Source of the DNA: Penium margaritaceum
Lineage: Eukaryota; Streptophyta; Zygnematophyceae; Desmidiales; Peniaceae
Reading direction: 5' to 3'
Assembly: GCA_023375785.1 (NCBI GenBank)
Contig: SZWC01015120.1
Span: forward strand, 6,706-47,904
DNA length: 41,199 nucleotides
Within the stretch, counting starts at the first letter, position 1; every line of letters starts with the position of its first letter. The notes under the pieces were generated by a model. The model was not told the DNA's origin and did not search any database. It was given only the letters and a program-made list of their open reading frames with translations. The position numbers and the translations under genes were made by a program. Of this stretch, positions 33,567 to 41,199 are shown one piece after another.

Positions 33567-34480
33567 TCACCCACATTGCATCATCCTGACCAGTCCAGTA
33601 GCGGCTCAAATTTCTTGCACATCTTTGCTTCCACCACCTCTTCCTCCTCGTCATCATCTTCGCCTTTGTCTTATTCATTTGCCAGTTCAGCAGCTCTCTT
33701 TTCATCTTCCTCTTCACATTTTGTGCAAGATCGGTGCATCCGCCATGGATGCTTTCTTGAAAGACAGTGATGGGACCCTTGGTGCACTACGTTCCTGAAG
33801 CACCCGATGTCCATGTTTTAGCTCCCGCTCAGCAGCGATATTCTACATGCATGGCATGGACCAGTGTTGGCTGTGCCTCCTTGGGTGAGGAAGCCTGAGG
33901 TCTTCTTCCTATTGCCTGTCCAGTCTCTTCTTCCGTGGATATTGCGGTCCTTCGCTCCCGTGTCTCCCGTGGGCTTGATGGTCCTGGCCCTACTCCTGCA
34001 TGTCACATGGTTGTTGCCTCGCGCTCCTCTTCATGTGTTTCCAGCTGCCTTACAATCTCTGTTGTGCTTGCCAGTAGCTGCTCATCCGCATCTCATTTTG
34101 ATTTGCAAGTTTCCATCCTTCATGGTCTTGGTTTGGTCACAGCTCATTGTGCAGGCCGCGCATGTGTATATGACAGGCGTCTAGCAAGAGGCAAAACTCC
34201 ATGTAGGGGTAGGAGTGCGAGACATTTTGCCCTTCGAACCACAGGTGGCCCGCAACCTCTCTCTAGATGAAGAGCACATCCAGAGAGAGGTTGCTCTGCC
34301 ACTTGTGCCAAGGGAAAGAACTGTGGATGAAAAAGTCATTCTCACAGACATGAGTCTTGTTGATGCCCTCGCTTTTCTTTCACAAGAGCAGTGTGCTGAG
34401 ACGGAGGTGGAGAGATGGATCTCATTGCCTCACTTTGCTTGTCTCATTCTATCAGCTTTTGCCGCACCATTGCATCCCAT
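33567..34480. other. Unassigned sequence
   Basis: Plus-strand frames here are hydrophobic or Ser-rich and show no domain. A 13-bp hairpin occurs at 34252-34294. Minus-strand sequence near the right end may be the remnant 3' part of the Ty3-like fragment at 34480-35760. Confidence 0.4.
34252..34294. repeat. Perfect 13-bp hairpin
   Basis: GCAACCTCTCTCT (34252-34264), a 17-nt loop, then AGAGAGAGGTTGC (34282-34294). Confidence 0.75.
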
Positions 34481-35760
34481 TTTGCTGTCTTTTGTTGCTC
34501 CATCTCCTTCTCCATGGTCTCTCTTGCTTTGACCCTCTCCTCGGCCTTCTCCACCATCAAGTCCCACAATCGCAGAGTCAGGGGCTTCTCAGGCATCTGA
34601 AGAGCACTGGAGTGGGGTTCTGAACATGAGCACGCGCAGAGAAAGTGAAGTGGCAGCGATTGGGGTTTTCTAAAGGTAATATGTCAATTGCTTCAACATT
34701 TTTACCCAATTGGCCTCCCCTGCAACTTCCAGCGCCTGCTCGAGCACCTCATGCATCATCTCCACTAACCCTTACGGTTCTGGCTGGCACCTTCTCAAAT
34801 GCACATGTTGCGCACCTCACCTTTGCAGCTCCGTAGCAAACTCCCCCCAGACCTGCGTGCCAATGTCGCTGTGTATGATGTTGCACCTGCCAAATTTGTA
34901 ACATATCTCTTTGAAGATAAAAAGTGCGGCCTTTGCAATTGTTCTATCAGGTAACCTGCGGTCGAAGATGTACTTGGTGAAGTGGTCCACTGCGGCCACC
35001 CAAAACCCCTACTTATTCCATGGTTTCTATGGACCATGGTAATCAATGTAAATGTTCTTAATAAGGTCTCTGCATGGGGTAGGGATGAATGGATGTATTT
35101 CTCGAAGACTTAGCTTGCACGAGGCAAAGCATGTAAAGCATTCCTGCACGACCTGTGTCACATTTCTTCTCATGTCAAAGATGTGCACATGCATGCAGAG
35201 ATGACATGTGAGTTTGTCTGCGCCAATGTAGTTATGGCTGTGACAGGTCTGTATCACTAGCTAATGAATTTCTGGAGGGGGAACCCACACGTCATGAAAG
35301 CCATGTTCACCAATCGCCTTCTTCCATAGACGACCATCTTCCCACACATAACTTTCCGTGGCATCCATGAATTCCCCCTGGCTTTCGTGGCTCATGTAAG
35401 GTGTCGTGTCGTCTCTGCAACTCCCTCAAGAGCTCTCTTGCATGCTCAAGTACCTTGTGGTAATATTCCAAGGGGCGTCCCAACTCTTTTTGAAGCTATA
35501 CCACCCTCCAAATGCACCATTTGTGCCTTTTCCTCCTGAGGGCCCCCTTTTGGTCTCGGTAAAGTCTATGTCCTCCCTTAGCATTGCCTCCGCTTGTTTG
35601 CCGTTCCCCGGGACATCATCCGGGTCTCCCACCTCTCCCTTCGCCTTCTCTTTCTTCCTTTCCCGCATTGCTGCCTCCTCCACTTCCTTATTGCGTATTG
35701 CCTCCTTTTCCTCTTTCGTTAGTACTCACAGAGCTGCTCAAACATGCGCAATACTTCATT
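34480..35760 (-). pseudogene. Ty3-like integrase fragment with coiled-coil leader, decayed
   Basis: One minus-strand frame from 35720 to 34620 is continuous apart from stops. The N-terminal part is charged and coil-like (EEAAMRERKKEKAKGEVGD), followed by FGGWYSFKK. A zinc-binding segment (HSHNYIGADKL, then CFTCFASCK) leads to the integrase core. Asp in AAVDHFTKYIF, Asp in NIIHSDIGTQVWGEF and Glu in GLVEMMHEVLEQAL match the D,D,E triad. TAG stops (plus-strand CTA) are at 35261, 35027, 35009 and 34670, TGA at 35426 and 34817, and TAA at 34772. A frameshift near 34600 leads to a second coil-like frame (MEKEMEQQKTAKWDAM). No RT, RNase H or LTR was found, so this is a fragment. Confidence 0.8.
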
Positions 35761-36039
35761 GTGATTGTGTTGTGGCTGTTGCCTCCAATCATGTGGTCCT
35801 CAGAATACACGGTATAACCCCAAATACAGCAGCTCCCCCGTGGAGAGGGTCTATTTATAAGTTTAACTTTGTGGTTGCCGTAGCGGTCACTTTTGCTTGT
35901 CCACCACTTCTTGCCTTGCCAACCGCTGCCCCGATGCTAGTTCCTCCCTTTCATCACGGATCTCAATTGTATTTGTGCCATCTCCTGATTGAGGGAGCTC
36001 AGACACACGCGCCTCTTCCTTTTCTTCCGCCATGGCGTG
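35761..36039. other. Unassigned sequence
   Basis: This lies between the integrase fragment and the GC-rich palindromic block. No feature was recognised, though the left part may extend the coil-rich frame (minus-strand MFEQLCEY near 35725-35750). Confidence 0.4.
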
Positions 36040-36440
36040 AGCTTGTATGTAGCGGGAGGGCCGGTTCGGCCCTCCCTCCTCGCTAAAGCGAGGGGTGGTT
36101 GTGCACCACCCCTCGCGTCAGCGAGGACTGGCCGGCGGCCAGCGCTTCGCTGGCCGCCAGCCAGCTGGACGGCCGGCGGCCGGCCAAGCGACCGGCCGGC
36201 CACCAGTCGGCCAGCCGCCAGCCGCCGATCGCGGCCTCAGCCCGATCGGTGGCTGAGAGGCCACGAGGGCCTCGAGGGCGAGGCCTCGTGGCCTCCTGCC
36301 CTCGCCCCCCCTCGCCCTCCTTGCAAAACAAGCAAGCGAGGACGAGGGATGGGGTGAGCGAGGGTGAGGTCGAGAGAGCTGGCGCGAAATCGCCAGCGTG
36401 CCTCGCACGCGATGATGTCACACCAGAACAGCAAAACGTA
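36040..36440. repeat. GC-rich nested palindromes
   Basis: Dense self-complementary GC-rich DNA. CGAGGGGTGG (36089-36098) pairs with CCACCCCTCG (36106-36115). GGCGGCCAGCG (36134-36144) pairs with CGCTGGCCGCC (36148-36158). A series of GGCCGGC/GCCGGCC blocks extends to 36220, followed by GAGGCC/GGCCTC repeats. Pro/Arg/Ala-rich frames on both strands are compositional artefacts. Confidence 0.8.
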
Positions 36441-36479
36441 AATCGAAGTTCGTTCGCAACAAACCTTGACATAAAATAA

Positions 36480-37590
36480 ACAAAATAACTCGTGCGAAAA
36501 CATGAGTTCGAGGTAAAAACCCCCGGTTTGGGTCCCATAACCAGGGGTTTGGTTAAAAACGGAAACGGGCCTCCGGAGACTCAGAACATTCGAGTCGCCC
36601 TGTTATGGGTCGTTGATGACAATTGCCCCTCAGTCCTGTGAATGGGGAAAACCCCTGACGCGGACTGAGAACGCGATTCTGCGGACTCCAATGACGACTT
36701 CAGAGCAGAAGCTGGAGACGCGATTCGTAACCGTGGTTCTCAGAGCTAGACGACCCTTGCGACCAACAGTTCGACGGAAACGGCGGCTACGATGTAGATG
36801 AAACGCCGGTGGCAGCTACAAGCAGTAGCAAAAACGCCATAAGGGACTACGGCATCTACGCTGCATCGTTTGAAGCACCGTAAAGTGCGTTAGGAAGCTA
36901 GAAAAGAGCTCTATTTTTTGGAGCTTCTTCTCCACAGTCTCTCCTCACCTCCAGGGGACCCAAGGGAATTTTGTGGGATGGGGTGGGGAGTGCCCACCCC
37001 CAAACCACCAAGTTTTTCCCTCTTTTCAAGGTTCCCTCCTTCCCTCCTTCAACCAAAATTTGGGACAGCGCTTCTTCCCAAGGCCAGGGGCTCTCAAAGC
37101 TTGATGAAGCCCTAAAAAGAGGGAGGAAGACACCTTGGGGAATTTTGGCGGCTTCCTCAATGCCGCTAGCTCAGGGAGGACGCTGCCAAGGGGCGCGAGA
37201 ATTACCAAGAAGACGCAAGAAGAGACCAAGGAAGACCAAAAGAAAAGAAGACAAGAAGAAAGGTAGTCTTTTCGTTCTTGACCTTGTACTTGCTTGTTTT
37301 CTTACTCTTTGTCCTAGTTTTGTAAGCGGTACTCACACCTCTTGTTACTCCCTTGTTTTTTTGTTTTCTGTTTTCCTAGATCCTACTTGCTACCAAGTGC
37401 CGTGAGTCACGGCTTAGGAGGACTAGTTTCTAAACCCACGACCTTGTGGTGACGTGGCGGCATAGGAAAATAGAATATAAACTTATAATTGCCTCACCGA
37501 TCGTGAGAGCAACGTCTCAAGAGGCGATTCCTCCTCGTTGTGGGGTGATCCTCACAACAACCTTTATGTGCTAGTTGTACGAACGACGAG
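36480..37590 (+). other. Probable LTR and leader of the third Ty3-like element
   Basis: This sequence directly precedes the gag start at 37591, so it should contain the 5' LTR and leader. No second LTR copy lies in the window, and I could not identify a primer site with confidence. A GTAGTCTT..TTTTCCTAG stretch (37262-37381) has splice-donor and acceptor character. The open frame at 36971-37405 is not convincing as a protein. Confidence 0.4.
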
Positions 37591-39696
37591 ATGGCAAGTG
37601 CCAGACCGTCCAAGACAAACAAGGGCAAGGTGGTGACGGCCTCACCAGGAGCTCTTGGGGGACTCCAAATCTTGGGAGCCGCCGCCGCAAGCACGGCTGC
37701 CAATTCAAAGGCAACCGTACCGCCTAAGGCAATCGTGCCGTCTAAGGCAACCGTACCGCCTAAGGCCACTGCACTGCCTAAGGCAACCGACGCCAACCTA
37801 GGCCACACCGAGAAGCGTGCGGAGGCTGAAAAAGTGCTTGATGGGCACGTCGACGCGCACGTGGGCGACCCCCACGCGACGGACGACCCAATGGAGGAGG
37901 ATCTCCTAGAAGGGGACCCCGACGAAGAGCACAATGCCGACGATGGCGAAGGCGATGAGGATCGTAACCATCGTCATCGTCGTGCGGCAAACTCGAGCCG
38001 ATTGCTCGAGAAGGATAAGATGCCCGCCACGTCACCTGAAGCTGCCAATGGCAGCGAGACTGCCAAGAGCAACAAGGGCGCTGAAAGCGGTCACACGGGA
38101 AGTTCCCACAAGAACAAGCCGGACAACGACGCCGCGAAGGCAATTCGCGAGGACCGTCGTAGGCTCGCGGAGTTTGCTGCAGAGGCGGCAGGCTGACTCA
38201 GGATCACCATGGACGGTGGGGATACGGTATCCCTTGGAGGAATAGGGGCAGACCCCCCTTCCTACGATGCGGTCGCAATGGGGCAAGGCAGCGCCCACTC
38301 GAGCGACGTCGCTGACGACAGTCTCCTCCAAAAGGTGGGACTCCTTGGAGGCGTGTACGCGAACCGTACCCTCTTGCAGTGGGTAAGGGTGCATGGACAA
38401 CGCGAGGCCCTGGAGGCTATCGTCGATGCTTTGACGACATGAGAGCTCAAGTTCGCGTTCGCCAACCTGCTAGCCCACGTCGGGCATAACATCACGGACC
38501 TTGACCGTGATCGCCAGCTGCAGCGCCTGGCTGCCCATAAGTCAAGCTGCCAATGCAACGACCTCAACAAGGCGTTGCAGAGCGTGACCCAGGTGCGGAT
38601 GCAACAGCAAGTGTAGCGTGTCGCAGCTGTGGATGCCACTGCCGGTGGCAGCGACGAGTTGCCTACCTCCATGACTTCGGGGTCGGTCATGAACACGTCC
38701 TTCCTCCATAGTGTGGAGATCTTCCAGAAGGGCGTGAAGCTGACCAGCTTGCTGAACCGCATGGAGCACGTTCTACGTGTCCACAAGGCTCCACTCAGCC
38801 AGTGGGGCAACCTTGCCATGATGCGACTTGAAGACAAACTCTTCAAGTATGTGGTCAAGGAGTGGACTGCGCAGCAGCCGCACCTCAAGTGGCAGCCCAT
38901 GCCGTGGGAGGTCTTCTACGCAATCATGCACAAGAAGTAATCCCAACATGAGGAGGCGCAGTGCGCTTTCCACAAGATTGAGGACTTCAAGCAGCTAGGC
39001 AGCTCGCTCGAATCCTACTTGAGCGAGTTCGCCGCACTCGTAGAGGAAGCCGAAAGCTTCACCGAGGGCGATGGGACTCAGACCTTCAAGTACTTAGAGC
39101 ACATGCTTTTGGAGTACTGGCGTGATGGTCTTGCTAGCGAGAAGCTGACGAACAAGACCACCACGACAGCCACTGGCCAAGCTTGGACAAGCTGGAGGGC
39201 GTTGCGCGACTACATGAGCGAAGTGTATTCAGCGAACCCGAAGCACTACTCTGATGCACGGCCAAATGCGCGTGCACAGCAAGGCCGTGACATGCGCATG
39301 GACGCTGTAGGGGCTGGTGGATCAGCTGGACAGCGAGGTGGGGCCAAGGACAAGCAGCCTCCAAACCCTCCAACCAAGAAGGCTGGTGGATACAAGGGCC
39401 CCATCAACAAGCGCAGCCGCGAGAATGACGAGCTGTAGGCGGCGTGTGAGCGTTGCAACATATCCTTCTGCGAAGGGCTCTGCCACAACTGCATGTAGCC
39501 GGGCCACTTTAGGGCTCACTACCCTCAGGCTGTTGGGGGTGGACAAGAGGCCGTGGCGTTAGCTGCAGCAGTAGCACCTCGTGGGGATGGTGCAGCAGGA
39601 GGCCGCGGACAGGGTCGTGGACAGGGTCGCGGTCGCGGTGATGGGCCCGGCCATGGTAACGGACAGGGCCGTGGGGCGGGTTTTCCCCATCCCTGA
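37591..39696 (+). pseudogene. Ty3-like gag (six in-frame stops)
   Basis: A single frame runs from the ATG at 37591 through TGA (38194, 38440), TAG (38614), TAA (38938) and TAG (39436, 39496) to TGA at 39694. All segments are in register, so this is one gag of about 700 codons. The N-terminus is low-complexity, with four 18-bp repeats (KATVPP-type, 37710-37785) and an acidic Asp/Glu stretch. The middle (MNTSFLHSVEIFQKGVKL, PHLKWQPMPWEVFYAI, LEEYLSEF-like SLESYLSEFAALV) is a retrotransposon gag core. The C-terminus has a zinc knuckle CHNCMxPGHFRAHY, in which the final Cys is Tyr, then a Gly/Arg/Gln-rich tail. Pol follows in the -1 frame. Confidence 0.88.
37705..37790 (+). repeat. 18-bp coding repeat in gag
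   Basis: Four units of AAGGCAACCGTACCGCCT or close variants encode KATVPP, KAIVPS, KATVPP and KATALP. Confidence 0.85.
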
Positions 39697-39737
39697 GTGA
39701 CGTCAGTGGGGACCATGCAGGGGTAAAACTGGATCAC

Positions 39738-41199
39738 AAGTGTGGGTTCATGTTTTCAGGTTAGGATGTTAAACAATTTGAGTTTTTGAGGAATTCAAAC
39801 TTCTCTATTGTCTTCTCTCCTCTTGTTGAACCGCATTCTACACTTGCTGACCGATATTTCCCACTAAACCTTGCATCCCCGGACGAGATGCATGATCGTA
39901 CATGATTAGTGGTGGTGACACCGACCACTGTGCAAGAGTTGTGTGACACAGTGATTGAAGAAAACACCCTCAAAGCAATGAGTTCAATCACGTTCGCAGT
40001 ACCTTAAGTTGATGATTTTGACCCAGTCAAATTCAAAGACTCGAAGGTGCTAGCCGAATTCACAGGTGCCTACAAGATGTGGACTTGAGTGGGTGAATCA
40101 TGGGATTTGCGACGGCCGTCGTACAGATTCCGTGTTTATCACAAAATCGGCTTGCCATCGTCGAGTCTGTTCACTCGGAAGAGTGGAGGCAACATGACAA
40201 TGTAGTTCAAAGGACACCTAGCTGGTGTTCCCATGAACGTACTTGCTGACACTGGAGGAGACGACTCTTTTGTTAGCCTTGGGTTTACCCGACAGGTTGG
40301 CATGAACTACGAGCCATCGAATGGTGCAGTTGTTGTTGGTGACAATAGTATGGTACCCATAATCGGTACTTTTGAAGCAAAAATTTGCATTCAAGGGTAT
40401 ACACAGAGTTTCACGTTAAAGGTACTCAACCTTCTTGACCCGTTTGATGTGGTGCTAGGCGATCCTTGGCTCCGTGAAAACAAGGCTCTAATGTACTTTG
40501 AATCGAAGCCTTTCATCCTCCAAAAAGGACAACGCTGCTTTACATTGATTCTGAGTACGCAGTTATCACCGACCCGACTCAAAATCCATGCCAGCTTGTC
40601 TGCGATGCAGGTCAAGAGACGTCTTTGCCAAGGTCGTCGATACTTCTTGGCTCAGCTGCAGAAAGTGGAGGACGACGTGAAGGAAGACACGCCACAAGAG
40701 ATCACATCTCTATTGGCGGAGCTCTCAGACGTATTCCAAGACCCACCAACTGGGCTTCAACGAGAAAGACACATGGGCCACACGATTCCGCTGCAACTGG
40801 AGGAAACTCCTTCGTTCAGACCCATGTATCGCCTTAGTCCAGTAGAAAGGCGAGAGGCCAAACGCCAAATCAAAGAGTACCTTGCAAAAGGGTGGATCGA
40901 GCCCGGTAGCTCGCCGTACGGTGCGCCGATCCTTTTTGTGAACAAAAAGGACGGTGGTTTACACATGTGCATGGATAACCAGGCGTTCAACAAGCTGACG
41001 GTGAAAAATCGATTCCCCTCTCCGCGGATCGAGGACCTTTTTGACCAACTCCAAGGCGCAAAAGTATTTTCGTCCTTAGATTTCTCTCAAGGGTACCATC
41101 GAATCTGCATCACAGAAGATGATGTGCCTAAAACCGCATTTCGAACGCACATGGGATACTATCAGTTCCGAGTGTTATGCTTCGAGCTTACAAATGCCC
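39738..41199 (+). pseudogene. Ty3-like pol, 5' part (protease and RT), runs off the window
   Basis: The frame lies -1 relative to gag. Upstream of protease it reads through TAG (39762), TGA (39903), TAA (40005), TGA (40086) and TAG (40203), and it is then open from 40206 to the end (331 codons). Protease: VPMNVLADTGGDDSFVSL (DTG intact, about 40225-40280) and FDVVLGDPWL. RT: PLQLEETPSFRPMYRLSPVE, IEPGSSPYGAPILFVNKKDG, KVFSSLDFSQGYHRICI (first catalytic Asp present), TAFRTHMGYYQF and FELTNA, where the family usually has FGLTNA. The YxDD box lies beyond the window. Confidence 0.92.

Noticed and set aside
36083..36538. Long Arg/Pro/Ala-rich frames on both strands
   Set aside because: GC-rich palindromic DNA lacks stops. 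Composition explains them.
36971..37405. 144-codon plus-strand frame
   Set aside because: Sits in the probable LTR/leader before gag. No domain and possible splice signals inside.
4961..40205. Alternative genetic code with TAG = Gln
   Set aside because: TAG also replaces conserved Trp at three sites, TGA and TAA stops occur as well, and all cases are in decayed elements. Methylation-driven decay explains both Gln and Trp losses. Not excluded until host genes are seen.

Overview
The window looks like a transposon-dense nuclear segment of a plant-lineage eukaryote. The evidence is tRNA-iMet-type primer sites, a chromodomain Ty3 element (chromovirus), Copia elements, a BED-finger hAT transposon, kilobases of satellite DNA and assembly gaps (n at 6364, 7028, 17724, 29726-29808, 32227). 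The overall style reminds me of a charophyte alga such as Chara, but that is a low-confidence guess. I find no intact host gene and no bacterial-type operon. Nearly every long reading frame belongs to a mobile element or is an artefact of a tandem repeat.

Layout. 1-1050: TATATC-type microsatellite. 1051-3351: AT-rich DNA, then copies of a dispersed repeat. 3352-7798: hAT element (+) with a decayed transposase (4496-7148), candidate TIRs and subterminal repeats. 7799-9324: intergenic DNA with a purine-rich tract, two more copies of the dispersed repeat and a perfect hairpin. 9325-16680: Copia retrotransposon (+) with 5' LTR, primer site, gag-pol, polypurine tract and a 3' LTR cut short. 16681-17638: 12-bp minisatellite arranged as a large inverted repeat. 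17639-23571: Ty3 chromovirus (-) with both LTRs. 23572-25359: second Copia element (-), cut off inside its integrase exactly where the chromovirus LTR begins. 26129-26196: tRNA-like, SINE-like element (-). 26340-30870: satellite of a 10-bp unit. 30871-34170: mostly unassigned, with an assembly duplication, hairpins and a possible Copia tail. 34480-35760: decayed Ty3-like integrase fragment (-). 36040-36440: GC-rich nested palindromes. 36480-41199: third Ty3-like element (+), with leader, gag and the start of pol, running off the window.

Functionally this is a nest of dead elements. Each coding frame is still easy to follow because decay is dominated by in-frame stops, and most of those stops are TAG where CAG (Gln) or TGG (Trp) is expected. 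My hand count over six elements is about 32 TAG, 11 TGA and 7 TAA. This fits C-to-T change at CAG and CG sites, as expected from heavy CHG/CG methylation of silenced plant elements. Active-site losses are also visible: a deleted reverse transcriptase Asp motif in the first Copia, YLND and a deleted integrase Asp motif in the chromovirus, and a hAT dimerisation region that is missing or hidden at an N.

The most unusual structures are the ordered inverted minisatellite at 16681-17638 and the 4.5-kb, 10-bp-period satellite at 26340-30870. I see no convincing new multi-gene system.
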